DNA of 64,000 nt from Holtermannia corniformis (taxonomy: Eukaryota; Basidiomycota; Tremellomycetes; Holtermanniales): assembly GCA_001599935.1 (NCBI GenBank), contig BCIJ01000008.1, positions 440,615 through 504,614 on the forward strand, given 5' to 3'. Shown in pieces: positions 1 through 10,949 of the stretch. Under the pieces are notes generated by a model. That model searched no databases. It saw only the letters and a list, made by a program, of their open reading frames with translations, and had not been told where the DNA came from. A program made the translations under genes and the position numbers. Position 1 is the stretch's first letter. Each line of letters starts with the position of its first letter.

Positions 1-239
1 TTGGCGTGGATTTGCCACCCAGCCAAGTTGGCTGTGAGCGCCAGAGTAGGAGGGCGGTGTTGGCGAGCTGCTGGCGAGGATTGGCACGATGATGGCAGCG
101 TGATGGCCGTGATTGTCGGTGGGCTGGCGTACCGATAGCAAGCTGATAGCGCATGGATGGCTTTTGCTAGGGGCATGACGTGGGAATGGACCGGGTCGTG
201 ACAGGCTCCACCCAAAGGACCCGACGCCGTCTCGACGCT

Positions 240-256
240 CGACAGACCGTCTGTCG
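240..256. promoter_or_regulatory. Palindrome CGACAGAC-C-GTCTGTCG upstream of PMR1
   Basis: A perfect inverted repeat with 8-bp arms and a single central base lies about 330 nt upstream of the PMR1 start codon. The half-site CGTCTGTC recurs twice further downstream (near 290 and 313), so three copies sit within 80 nt. The clustering suggests a protein-binding site, but no known factor is assigned. Confidence 0.35.
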
Positions 257-583
257 ATAATTAAGCTTCGACACTAACCCCCTCGACCGTCTGTCCATTC
301 TCCTCGACGCCGCGTCTGTCGAAAGCGTCGATTGGAGCCGACGCAAGCCGACGGCCGACGTTGTTTGCCAAATCGACGCCAGCCCAGCTCTACGTGCGTT
401 GCAGCTTGCAGCTTGCTTTACCACTCTCGAGTGGACAACGCTCGCAGGCGGTCGGTAACGCTCGAGGCGTCGTACTCGATCATCAGCTCGTTCTACTCCA
501 GCTTGTTTGTCCCAAGTCGCGCCGCGGTTCCTGGAAATGACAATCGCCTGAGCTCGAGCAACCCCATCACACTGTTGAGCATC

Positions 584-3500
584 ATGGAGGGCTCATCCTC
601 GTCGTCCTCAAAACGCAGGTCCCCGCCGCCGCGCTCCTCGTCACCCGCACCTTCATCACCCAGCGGCGGTGGCACGACAGCTCTGTCCTTTTCTTCGCGG
701 GGCCATCAACCGGTCGCGCGGTCCGCAGCACCAGGCAACCAAGAGTACTTCAACGCCATCCACATGGCGCACCAGGATCCAGAGGATGTACCGCACATGG
801 GCATAGGGCTAGGCAGACCTCCGGGACCCGCAGAGTCTCAAGGTGGTTTCGCATACAGTACGACGCTGCGACGCCAGCCGAGTGCAGACGGCATTGGGAT
901 CGAGTGGGCAAACCCACATGCGCACCAGCATCACCCGTTATCGCAGTCCATACAAAACGGCTCGCAAACCCGAGGCGTGCTCGGTTTGATCCGTAAAGGA
1001 GCACAGGGGCTGGGTCTGCTGCGCGAGCGCGACGAGTACCTGCCAATGTCGGTCCACGACGAAGTCGAGCAGGCCGTCGGCAGCTCGAACCGGCTCAACG
1101 GTCACTCTGACCCACTTGATGATCTCGCCCGGAGGGCACAAGAGCGGCGAGACCACGCAACCCCAAGTGCCGAGTTCGCACACATGACCATAGACGTGCG
1201 TCCCCTCACCCATGCGCAGCGCACTGACGCTCCGCAGCAAACTCTAGAACACTACCAGACATCTGCAACGACTGGCCTGCCATTGCATCTCATCTCGTCC
1301 CTTCGCTCGCGATATGGTCCTAATGAATTCCAATTGCCCCCTTCGGATCCGCTATACCTCAAATTCCTCAAGCAGATCTACGAATCGCCACTCATCTTGC
1401 TGCTACTGGGTAGCTCGGTCGTCAGCGCTGCAGTGGGCAACCTGGACGATGCAGGCTGTGTCGTCATTGCCGTCGGGATCGTCTTGACCGGTATGTCGGC
1501 GAGCGCTGTGTCTCCGAGCTGACGGCGCGCAGTCGGGTTCATCCAAGAGCAACGATCTGAAAAGTCGCTCGAGGCACTCAACAAGGTTCGTTCAGTACTG
1601 TCAACTCCTACAAGCCAACACTGACGTCCCAGCTTGTCCCGCACTACTGTCACCTGACACGGTGAGTCTATATCATACCCCGATCGGTACATGCTGAGAT
1701 CATCAGCAACGGCCAGACCTCGACGCCGCTCGCAAACGCCCTCCTCCCAGGTGATCTCATCTCCTTCTCTGTCGGCGACCGGATCCCCGCCGACGTCCGC
1801 CTCCTCACTTGCGTCTCGCTCGAGATCGACGAATCGGCTCTCACGGGCGAGACGCGGCCTGCCAAGAAGAACACCGAGGCGTGTGCGCGAGGCTTGGGAG
1901 AGGATACGCATGGCGAAGGTGGCGGTAAAGCGCTGAGCGAGCGCAAGTGCGTGGCGTACATGGGCACTTTGGTCCGGTCGGGTGCGTTCTGCCTTGGTGA
2001 TGGAGAGTGGTGAACTGAGTTGCTTCACAGGCCATGGTACGGGCATTGTCGTGGGTACTGGCACAGATACCGAATTCGGCGTCATCTTTTCCATGATGCA
2101 GGATGTAAGTGGCCCACATATACCCGATCAAGTTTAACATCGGCAGGTCGAGGAGAAGCGCACCCCTCTCCAGCTGTCGATGGACGACCTCGCCAAGCGC
2201 CTGTCTGCAATGTCGTTCGGTGTGATCGGCATCATTGTCCTGATTGGCATCTACCAGAAACGCGGCTGGCTGGAAATGTTTACCATCGGCGTTTCGCTCG
2301 CCGTCGCCGCTATCCCGGAAGGTTTGCCGATCGTTACCACCGTCACGCTCGCACTGGGCGTACTGCGCATGTCGAAGCGCAAGGCGATTGTCAAAAAGTT
2401 GCCGAGTGTCGAGGCGCTGGGTAGCGTCAGCGTCATTTGCTCGGACAAAACGGGTGCGTGCTCCCCTGGGACGAAGCGTGTGGGCTGACGGGTGCAGGTA
2501 CGTTGACAAAGAACGAGATGACGGTTACGCACGCGTACACGGTCGACGACTTGCTCGACCTCACGCCTTACCTCAATGATCGCCGTCCACCACTGTCTCC
2601 GTCCGGCGCGCTCGTCAAAGCTGTCCAAGTCGGTGCAATCTGCAACAACGCGTTCCGCAATGACCTCGGCATCAATGTCGGCCAAGCTACAGATGTGGCA
2701 CTGATGAATGTCTTGTCGGTTCTTGATTTGGAGGATCCTCGGGCTGTAAGTTGCCGCTGCGCGAAACGGACCGGCTGACAAGGGCAGACATTCAACCGCA
2801 AGACTGAAGTCCCGTTCTCGTCTGAAACCAAGACCATGGCGGTGATTGGAAATGCGGGCGCTTCGACACAGGACATGGTATACCTCAAGGGTGCCATTGA
2901 GCCTGTCCTAGCCCGGTGTCGGTACCACTATGTGACCGACTCATCGACACCCTCGCTCGACGCGGCAACGCGCTCCATCATCCTGAACCGCGCGACCGAA
3001 GTCGCCAAGCGCGGCCTGCGCGTCATTGCCATGGCCTACGGGTTCAACGGCAAGACAGATGACGAGGCCAACCTCGTCTTTGTGGGCTTTCAAGCGATGA
3101 TGGACCCTCCGCGCCGAGGTGTCGCGGCGTCTATCGCGTCGCTGCACACTGCCGGCGTCCAAGTCGTCATGATCACGGGCGACGCAGAGCACACGGCACT
3201 CGCCATCGCGCGAGAGCTCGGCCTCAAAGTCAACTCGTCGGATGACGGGGGCAAGGCCGGTGGCGGGAGCTGTATGCTCGGGAGTCAGATCGAGATGCTG
3301 AATGAGCGTGAGCTTGTCGAGCGCGTGGCCGGTGTCACGGTGTTTGCGCGCACGACGCCGCGGCACAAGATGGCAATCGTAAAGGCTTGGCAGATGCGCG
3401 GTGCGGTTGTTGCAATGACCGGTGATGGCGGTAAGTCCTTTGCGCCAGCATCGACCATGCTAATCACTCGCAGTCAACGACGCGCCTGCGCTCAAAATGG

Positions 3501-4357
3501 CAGATATCGGTATCTCAATGGGCAAGTCGGGCACCGACGTTGCCAAAGAGGCCGCCGACGTCATCCTCGTCGACGACGATTTCTCAAGCATCTTGCCCGC
3601 CGTCGAGGAGGGCAAATCCATCTTTTACAATATACAAAACTTTCTCACCTTCCAGCTGTCTACGGCCGTCGCGGCTTTGACGCTCATCACGCTCAGCACA
3701 ATGTTCCAGCTGAGCAACCCGCTCAACGCGATGCAGATCCTTTTTATCAACATTTTGATGGATGGTGAGTCTTTTCACAGTGCGCGCGTAGGCGCTGATG
3801 CTGGCAGGACCTCCGGCGCAGGCGCTCGGTGTCGATCCAGTCGACAAGGAGGTGATGAAACGGCCACCGCGCAAGAAGAATTCACCGGTGCTCAACTCGC
3901 GCTTGATGGCGCGCGTCTTGTTCTCGGGCACGATCATTGTGCTGGGCACTTTGTTCATCTACGGCTACGAGATCAGCGACGGCAGCATGTCGAAGCGAGA
4001 TCAAACGATGGTGAGTCAGGCGATCTAGGTTGACAGAGCTGACGATATCAGACATTCACCTGCTTCGTCTTCCTCGACCTCGTCTCGGCCGTGCAGTCTC
4101 GCGGGCTCGGCTGCGGTCTCTTCCGCAACCGGATGCTGACCCTTACCGTTTCCGTTTCCTTCTTCTGCCAGCTCGCCCTCGTCTACATCCCGATCCTTCA
4201 GCATGTGTTCCAGACCGAAGCTCTCAGCTTGCGGGATCTCTTCATGCTGTTAGGGCTGGCTGGGACCAGCATGGCGATGCACGAGGCCCGAAGGTGGTAT
4301 GAGCGGCGGTTGCGCGAGCGAGAGCTCTGGGAGCAGCAGGGTGGGATCATGGCGTGA
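584..4357 (+). CDS. PMR1: Golgi/secretory-pathway Ca2+/Mn2+-transporting P-type ATPase (SPCA, Pmr1)
   Basis: This P2A-type ATPase pumps Ca2+ and Mn2+ from cytosol into the Golgi lumen, supporting glycosylation and secretion. Seen in order after splicing: a long Ser/Pro-rich N-terminal extension, cation-ATPase N domain ([15 protein letters not shown]), actuator with [13 protein letters not shown]4 with [10 protein letters not shown], the phosphorylation motif DKTGTLT (an intron at 2451-2497 splits it), the KGAIE nucleotide-binding region, MTGDG joined by splicing to VNDAPALK, and C-terminal membrane helices ending at a TGA. About ten short introns interrupt the gene. The ATG at 584 ([10 protein letters not shown]) is chosen because the open frame before it has no earlier ATG. 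The Golgi rather than plasma-membrane type is indicated by [20 protein letters not shown] and the lack of a C-terminal calmodulin-binding tail. Confidence 0.95.
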
Positions 4358-4515
4358 GCATGCAGCATAGACCGCAAGCATTGATGTATCTCTGCATTTG
4401 ATACACGGGCGATGCTGTACATGGGCTATGAACACAGGCTATACTACACAGAGAGTATCAGGAATCCAAAGAGTGTCAGTCACGAGCAAAAGCCAATCGG
4501 GTCTCGTCCTCTGCT

Positions 4516-5782
4516 CTAACTTGAGCTGCGCGTGGCGTTTTCTTTGCCTTTGCGAGACGGCGCGGGCGGCAAGCGGGTGGGATTTGGGTCTGATGCAGTC
4601 CGACGGCTTCTCTTGGCAGACTCCTCGGCAGCCGGTGACGCGAGGCTGGCCGGATCGACCTGACGAGCCCCCGCGAGCTTGCGTTTCCTTGACCTTTTGA
4701 CATGTTTCTGCTGATCCGATGACGCCGGCGAGTCTTGCCTAGTCGAAGAGTCAACAGCTGAAGTAGAAGCGTCTGGGAACGTGACCGTCTGGACGGCGCG
4801 CTCCTTTTCGCTCGTGATCATGCTACTCGTTTCCTCCCACTTGTCCCACTTGGTCACCGGGCGCTGCGGCGGCTGCGCGGTCGTGGGCTTGGCTGGGAGA
4901 CCGTGCATCTGTCCTTGGACAGGTCGCGAACGAGCGTAGGTCGCGGCTTGTGGCGTACATGTGCCTGACGTGGACGGCTGCGCGACACGCGGTTGATCGT
5001 GCGAGCGCGTGATGTTGAACCTCGTCGGGTGCCCTGGCGGACGGAAGAACTGCGGCCCCGGTGCACGGTAGCACTGCGGTCCCGGTTGGACCAAAGGTCG
5101 AGGCCTAGAGGGTATGGCCGGTGGCTACTACCTATCAGTCATGCGTGCAGTGCTGTGAGCTGACTGACCGGTGGACGGGACTGAGCAATCCGAACCTTGT
5201 TCTGATGATCGATGATTGCCTCACGTTCCAGAGCGCAAAAGTACTCGTGCAAATGGTATTGCGAAGACTGCTGCTCAGCCATCTTCACCCAGACAGAGGG
5301 ATGCAGTCCCGGCGGGATGGATCCGAACGGGCGCCCAGGCGTGATCATTGGCGGCAACATCATTGCGGGCGGGGGTCTGAAGGATGGCGGCTCGCTCGGC
5401 ACGTAAGGTGGGATCTGCGGGTTCAAGGGCCTCGAAGGCGTTGGCGGACGTGGAATGTCTGTCTCGATGAGGTGTCGGCTGCGCGACGGGAGCTGTGTTG
5501 GCCATCTGAGCTGTGATCAGCGCTGCTGCTACTGACCAGTGACAGAACTAACGACGGCAAAGCGGGGCTAGGTTGCCGCGACTCGACTGATGCCTTCTGC
5601 TCCTTGGGCGCATTGACCAAGCGATCGAGGCGGGGGGAGCTCGTTCCCGGCTCGAGTGCTTCTTGCGCGGCTGTGGGCTCGGCTGTATGTATCATTGGAT
5701 CCTGCACAAAGTGGCTCATGATTACGAAGAAGCTCGGCTCGAAATCCCTGCGGCAGGATGAGTTTTGCGCATTCCGAGTCAT
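4516..5782 (-). CDS. Proline-rich hypothetical protein
   Basis: Three exons join in phase across introns at 5506-5552 and 5125-5168, both with good GT/AG ends and CTGA-type branch sites. The predicted product is about 370 residues. The first third is polar, the middle is proline-rich (RPPTPSRPLNPQIPPYVPSE) and followed by one segment that looks folded (LHPSVWVKMAEQQSS, LHEYFCALEREAIIDHQNK). The C-terminal third is basic and Ser/Lys-rich, with KRSRKRK and AKRSRR runs that could be nuclear localisation signals. I do not recognise a family. In-frame ATGs at 5782 and 5720 are both possible starts. The gene is convergent with PMR1 (158 nt between stops) and its start lies just below the stop of the next minus-strand gene. 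Confidence 0.6.
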
Positions 5783-5790
5783 CCAGCAGC

Positions 5791-6618
5791 TCACACTAGG
5801 TTTGACGACCTCGAATGAATCCTGTAGATTGATTTTTGTGCAGATACCGAGCCGAGCTTGTCATCTTGACGCGGCTGTAGCATTCGCTCAGCATGGCGGC
5901 GAGGCGACAGTGATGACGTCGAAGCGAGCGAGGGTCTGCGACGTCTCTGGCTTGGGTAGGCTGGGCAGTCGACGTTGTACTGTCCAAAGTCGACAATGAT
6001 GCTCTCCAAAGACGTTGACAGCTCGTAAGACGTTGTGTAGGACGAGTCGGGCGAAGAGTGCAGCATGCCGATCGGGCCGTCGAGAGCGTCACGGAAGAAG
6101 GCTGAGCGTGCAGCCGCGCGTCGTGGAGTCGACGATGCCGGTCGCATGGAGATTGTGGAGAGGGCAGCCGCACGGACGTTCGGACGGTCAATCGAGTAGG
6201 ACGTGTCAGGCGAGGAGATCGTGTTGAACGTGTCATCGAAGAGATCATCTTCGATAGTGAGCTTGCTCGAGTCGCTGACTTTGATTGGGCTGTACGCGGC
6301 TGCCGGGGAGATCGCAAAAGAGCGAGCTGAGTGCGTGCTCGAGCCCATGCTGAGCGATGGCGTCTTTCGCTGCACAAAGGTTGGACTTGCTGCGATAGGC
6401 CGATAGTCGCCTGCTTGACTGATTTGGACTGCTGTCTGCACGGAAAGCTCAGACTTGGTAGCATTGAAGAGCGGTGCGAGCGTCTCAAAGACGACACTGG
6501 CGGTGAAATAGCAGGCGTAGAGGTGGAATCGAATGACACCGACGGCAAGCTGATAGCCTACGACGACTGGCAAGGCTGTCAGGATCACGATGGCCTGCCC
6601 ACAGTGAGCTGAAGTCAT
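5791..6618 (-). CDS. Hypothetical protein with N-terminal membrane segment
   Basis: A single open frame of 275 codons starting at the first in-frame ATG. Residues about 8-50 are strongly hydrophobic (QAIVILTALPVVVGYQLAVG followed by a second hydrophobic stretch ending ETLAPLF) and would form one or two transmembrane helices. The remainder is Ser/Thr-rich and looks disordered, with two similar short acidic motifs (DTSYSIDRP, DSSYTTSYE). No family is recognised. The frame is open further 5' but without another ATG, so an upstream exon cannot be excluded. Its stop sits 8 nt before the most upstream possible start of the next gene, so the two could also be one transcript. Confidence 0.5.
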   Translation of the reverse strand: MTSAHCGQAIVILTALPVVVGYQLAVGVIRFHLYACYFTASVVFETLAPLFNATKSELSVQTAVQISQAGDYRPIAASPTFVQRKTPSLSMGSSTHSARSFAISPAAAYSPIKVSDSSKLTIEDDLFDDTFNTISSPDTSYSIDRPNVRAAALSTISMRPASSTPRRAAARSAFFRDALDGPIGMLHSSPDSSYTTSYELSTSLESIIVDFGQYNVDCPAYPSQRRRRPSLASTSSLSPRRHAERMLQPRQDDKLGSVSAQKSIYRIHSRSSNLV

Positions 6619-6907
6619 GATGTTGGTCTTCAACTGCCGCGCGTCGGTGCTGGTGGTCGTTGGTGCACCGAGGGCGGGTGGCAAAATCGCAGTTGGTTCG
6701 GCTCGAGCTTGTCGCCGCGTCGTCACCAAGCCGAGCGGAGCGGTGCAGTGCTGCTAGTCATACTTTCAAGTCTCTCACATAAGCGCATGCATGGATCATG
6801 TACAGGGTCGGCCGGTGCGTCGGCGTCTACTCCTAGCATCGAAGCTCTTGCACTGCTTCCCTCTACCCAGCTGAACACCGAGTCCAAAGCATCACAGGTG
6901 CCGGACC

Positions 6908-6915
6908 TGACGTCA
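6908..6915. promoter_or_regulatory. CRE-type palindrome TGACGTCA
   Basis: A perfect 8-bp ATF/CREB-type palindrome about 290 nt upstream of the 6618 start codon. It lies in the intergenic stretch 6619-7363, in which I see no supportable gene. Confidence 0.35.
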
Positions 6916-7363
6916 CTGCAAGCTCAACGAAGGACGACGACGTCGCAGACCTGACTTTGGTAGACAGCGGTTCCGTCACGACGCATCGTGCAACCACTGC
7001 TCATTATACCGAAAGCGAGTGGCCTGACAACAATAGCAGTTTCGTTAGTGAGTCTGCTGGTCTCGAGTGTCACGAGTCCCTACATTCTGATATTGGCAGC
7101 ACGATCGAGTTGCACAGAAGAGATCCATGGCACTGCACACTGCGCGCTTGCGCTCCGCACCAGTCCGGAAGAGGCTGTAAGGATGTATTCCAGTGAAGCT
7201 TGATATGATACATGTACATCGTCCTGAACATGTAAACATACAAAGGTCATTACTCTCGACGTTAACTCTCGCGTTTCACGACTGGTCCACATCCATCTTG
7301 CTTGCCTCAGAAGGCTCGTCGAGGAGACTCTGTACCTTCCATTAGCAGATTGTACAAGACATT

Positions 7364-8173
7364 TTAGAATCTGGGATCACTGACGAAGATCTTGTCGCGT
7401 CCGCCGGCTGGATCTACGGCGGTATAACCAACTTGGACAGGAGTGAGGCCTTGATTTGCGCGCGTCTCTCGGTTCGCAAAGGTGGTCTCTGAGTGAGCCT
7501 GGGCCACGATGCGAACTCGATCTTCGGAGCGGCCGACGAATACGTAGTAGAATGTCGACTTGGACTTGGACTGACCGTCAGGCCTTTCGGCCTTAAAGGC
7601 TTTGAGCACGTCCAGCATCCCCGGTTTGTTGATGTCGTGGTGCGCCGCGACGGTGAGTTGCAACATCACTACTTGCGACGAGTCCTAGGAGACCCATAAC
7701 CCATCGATTGACTTTGGGCCGCGAGCGGCGACGTGGACATAACCGGACGCGGGGGGCTGTTGGCCGGTTGGATCGAGTAGTAATGATTGAGTTGTGATTC
7801 TCTGCTTTGGGGGTATCGCAAGTTCGCCACCCCCGAGCAGGTGGACGGGGGTTGGTTTTCCCGCGAGCTCAAGAAAGGCTAGCGCCATCGTCTCGAAGAT
7901 AGCTCCAGCTAGCGCCGGATAAAGAAGATACCCATGGTGGAGATCAATGCGAGCCTGCAGGTCGAGCCTACGTATGGCCGTTCGCAAGAGCCCGCTGAGG
8001 AAGTCATTTGGAATGGTCATGTGATACGTGGGTTCCACACCCATAAGCTCAGTTGGCTGCGGGCCACTTGGAACGACGTAAAAGAGCTTGTGATAGCCGC
8101 GTGCTTGCGCGCGTGCGTTGATCAACTGCTCAGCATTGGCTGCTGTCACGACTCCGGCCGTGTGGTAGTCCAT
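7364..8173 (-). pseudogene. RHS/Crinkler-like hypothetical protein, interrupted by one in-frame stop
   Basis: From ATG 8173 (MDYHTAGVVTAANAEQL) an open frame runs to a TAG at 7685-7687, then continues in the same frame without further stops to TAA at 7364. The C-terminal part (MLQLTVAAHHDINKPGMLDVL, then STFYYVFVGRSED) resembles the ending of fungal retrotransposon-hot-spot/Crinkler-type proteins, which close with an MLQ-T-V...H-I...G...L segment followed by a YFVV strand; this match is from memory of the family and is tentative. No plausible intron removes the stop: the only GT...AG around it would be about 26 nt. The simplest reading is a recent nonsense mutation; readthrough is the alternative. 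It is the first gene of the accessory island. Confidence 0.5.
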
Positions 8174-8404
8174 GATCAGAATATGTCCGGATCGAGAGTT
8201 ATGAGTAACTCTCGATATTGACCTTTTGTAGGGTAGTGGAAGGGACCGGACACCCATGCCATCACAACTACTAGGGACGCTTTTAGTAGGACGCTCTAGT
8301 GTGGTTTCTCCACAGCGGCGCTGGGAGAGGCAGCCGGCGAACGCGACCGCGTGCACAATGCAAGTGCATGTCCCCTCCTCACACACACGTCATTCGAGCG
8401 CACC

Positions 8405-8491
8405 TGATGATGACACAGAGTTCGCAAAGTACTCGAGACAACATGGAAAGACAAGGTGCTGCGATTAGTCCTCTAGGTCAATCTTGACATC
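8405..8491. repeat. Copy of the CAR2 3' end (direct repeat with 13901-13988)
   Basis: About 87 nt match, in the same orientation, the segment covering the last codons, stop codon and 3' flank of the CAR2 gene. In the best 71 nt I count four substitutions and two single-base indels. Read on the minus strand, the copy still encodes the CAR2 tail DVKIDLED followed by a stop (TAA instead of TGA), and the one difference inside those codons is synonymous. It lies 43 nt beyond the stop of the DUF2235 gene and marks the left edge of the island. Confidence 0.75.
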
Positions 8492-8534
8492 GACAACCGC
8501 GAACACATACACCCTCGAAAGGTTATGTACATCA

Positions 8535-10554
8535 TTAGGGTGGCTCACTCGGCAGGTTCCTAGCACGTGGGACCAGCTCGGCGCGGATGCGCGACCACAC
8601 ACTGTTGTGCAGCCGCCAGTGCTCACGAAATACACGGGTCCAGCCCCAGTGACGACTAAGCGGGTGTCAACGATGGCTGGGGAGAAAGCAACCGGTACTT
8701 ACCTCGTCGTGGTGTGGTGCACCACGTCGGGCTCGTCGGTCGTGCGCTGCCACCGTAACAGCTCGGCCAGCCGGTACTTGCCTTTCAGCGATTTCGTCGG
8801 CTTCACCCAGTGGTCCGGACCAGCCTTCCTCCCTGGTGCCGGGGGCGCCTCGTCCTCGTCGGCCGCGTCGCACAGCGCCTGACGCAGGTCGGCACCGGAT
8901 TTGATCCGGCTTGCCACCGACCTGTACGCCGGTGCTGCGGCGACGGCGGTGGGGCTGAGGGGTGGACCGTTCGGTGCAGTCACCACCTCGCGGACCGCCC
9001 ACCTGAGCGAGAGATTGGCGAGGTCGGGTTTCTCCGGCCGCTTGGTGCCACCGCCGCTGCAGCAGCTCTTTAGCTTACGACAATATGGGGCTGAGCGGTG
9101 TGCTGCTACTACTCACACATCCGAGTGCGTTCCGGCGAAGGCCATGGTGATGGCGTCGGTCGTCGGGCCTTCGCCAGTGAGGTCGGTGAGGGTGAACGCG
9201 ACCCGGTGCTCTTCCAGTGAAACCGCGTGGCGAGTGCGCCTGCCCAGATTGGTGGCGTACGTCTGAAGCGCACCGGTCTTGGAGCTGCGCACGGCGCCGA
9301 CCGCGTCGCTGAGGCCGAATTCAGTTAAGCTGCGCAGGGTAAACAAATCTGACATACAAAATGATCATGTTTTCCACGATCACCTCCGACGGGCCCCTCT
9401 CGGCGACACCGTGGTGATCGAGGTTCTTTAGGTCTTCCTCGGTGAACCCCGACCGCAGCCTGTCAAGTAGTCGTAAGCTGCCATGAAGCAGGCAGCGAAG
9501 AGCGAGACTGACTCGCGCAAGCTCTGCATCGCCTCAGGCGGCAATAGGCCGACCTGGTGACCATTAGTTTACGTATCTCTGCAAACTAGCTAGCTTACCC
9601 CCTTAATCAGCGCGCACAACACCAAAGCTTGGTAGGCGCCACGACTGAATCCCCACAAGCTGATGATATCGCCCGAACTGTGGAATGGGGTGATCTGTTG
9701 GATTACGCCACTCAGCCAGCCATCAGGGCGGACGACGCGGCGGGTGACGCCGCATCTGGCGAACACTACATCCGGCGCGGATGTAGCCAAGACAAGTCTG
9801 GCGCGCAGAGGATGTAGGCAAGGCGCCGAGGAACACTACATCCGGCGAGACAGTCAGGATGGCGTGCTAGACATCAGAGCCGTAGGCGAAGCCTACAAAG
9901 TAGAGCCGTAGCGAGCGAGATGCATCACGGTTCTTCCCCAATCTAACATGATCAGCTTTGGCATTTGGGTCGAGCCATGCTGGACCGGTTGAGACTCACT
10001 TATAATTCTCGCTCAACCACTCGTATGCGGACAACACTCTATCGTACATCGAGCTGAGAGGGGATCAGGACTGTACCGACGGAGGCGGACTGTTGACTCA
10101 CGCTCCCATAATCATGTCTTGTACACGGGGTACAAACAGTTGTTGTACATGGCGTCTGATCTTGCCTCGTTTATATGCTTTGCCTGTCCCGACACTGCCA
10201 ATTGTTAGTAGCACAGCGAGAAGTAAACACTGGGACGCACCCATCCTGATAATACAACAACACTTCCTCGCTCAACATCTCAACCATCTTTATCACATTA
10301 GTCTTTTTGACGTCGGATGCGGCGTTGCCAGTGCCGTTGAAGGCTATCACGAGGTGACAGGGGGAGGAGGGAGCGGAGGGTGAGGAGGGTGAGGAACGGG
10401 GCGAGGAAGGGAGCGGAGGGTCGGATGAACTCGAACTGGGATGAGGAGAGGCATTCTCGGTGTGATACCGAGGATCCTGGGTAGGGGAGGGGTGGTGGGG
10501 AGAGGGGGAGGAAGAAGAAGGGGGAGTGCGCGGTCCCTTGGGATCCTGCTGCAT
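8535..10554 (-). CDS. DUF2235 domain protein (T6SS phospholipase effector-like alpha/beta hydrolase)
   Basis: The spliced product shows the full DUF2235 pattern. A low-complexity Ser/Pro-rich N-terminus (about 70 residues) precedes the strand and oxyanion motif HLVIAFNGTGN, then VLLYYQDGVGTGKAY, the nucleophile elbow SLWGFSRGAY, GLSDAVGAV, RHAVSLEEHRVAF, TMAFAGTHSDVGGG and SLRWAVREV, and a C-terminal LHNSVWSRIRAELVPRARNLP. GFSRGA supplies the Ser and HSDVGGG the Asp, so it looks catalytically competent as an esterase or lipase; the substrate is unknown. At least seven introns are needed. Most are 45-55 nt, one appears to be only about 28 nt, and one is 322 nt (9678-9999) and carries repeats. 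ATG 10554 (MQQDPKG) is the first start in frame with the domain. The nearby divergent gene at 11987 is a degenerate relative. Confidence 0.8.
9678..9999 (-). repeat. Oversized repeat-bearing intron in the DUF2235 gene
   Basis: This intron is about six times longer than the other introns in the window. It contains the direct repeat GAACACTACATCCGGCG at 9761-9777 and 9831-9847 (70-nt spacing), a repeated GGATGTAG(C/G)CAAG motif, and a hairpin GTAGGC-GAA-GCCTAC at 9882-9896. Splicing it out joins SENY to NSGDIISLWGFSRGA in phase. A small mobile or repeat-derived insertion in an ordinary intron would explain the length. Confidence 0.6.
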
Positions 10555-10928
10555 GATCAATGGTGGTGAAAAGGTGGTGTGGGGGAAGTGTAGTGTATAG
10601 TAGTGTGATGTAGTGTATCTGTGGGAGATGAGAGCTTGTGTCTGTATGCTCACGAGAAGAGCTTGATGCGACTGTGTTTGTGCCACTGCGGCCGCATGAC
10701 GTGGCCATACGCGTAGGTCTTATGGTTGATCCTCTCTGTAACGCCGGGATTTATGGATTGACTGAGGAGCTCTATGTCAGAGATCATGCTCTCGACGTGG
10801 ATTTAGACGATAAGGTGAGGGATGCGGCACCCTCCTGGCGCGGCCAAGGGTCCCCCGTCAAACACCACGCCAACGAACTCGCGGATTCCTGCACAGCACC
10901 CGGTGGTTTCTCTGTACCAATACTTCAG

Positions 10929-10949
10929 CTTCGAAGTTCAACTTCGAAG
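10929..10949. repeat. Perfect hairpin, 10-bp arms
   Basis: CTTCGAAGTT and AACTTCGAAG flank a single C, and the unit CTTCGAAGTTCA recurs with a 13-nt period. It lies in the stretch between the two DUF2235 genes (10555-11986), where I see short unassigned open frames but no gene that I can support. Confidence 0.4.

Noticed and set aside
332..583. 5' extension of the PMR1 open frame
   Set aside because: The frame before 584 opens only with TTG and contains no ATG; the residues show no family similarity.
7670..7697. A 26-nt intron removing the stop codon in the RHS-like gene
   Set aside because: Too short, no branch site, and removal would shift the frame away from the downstream coding part.
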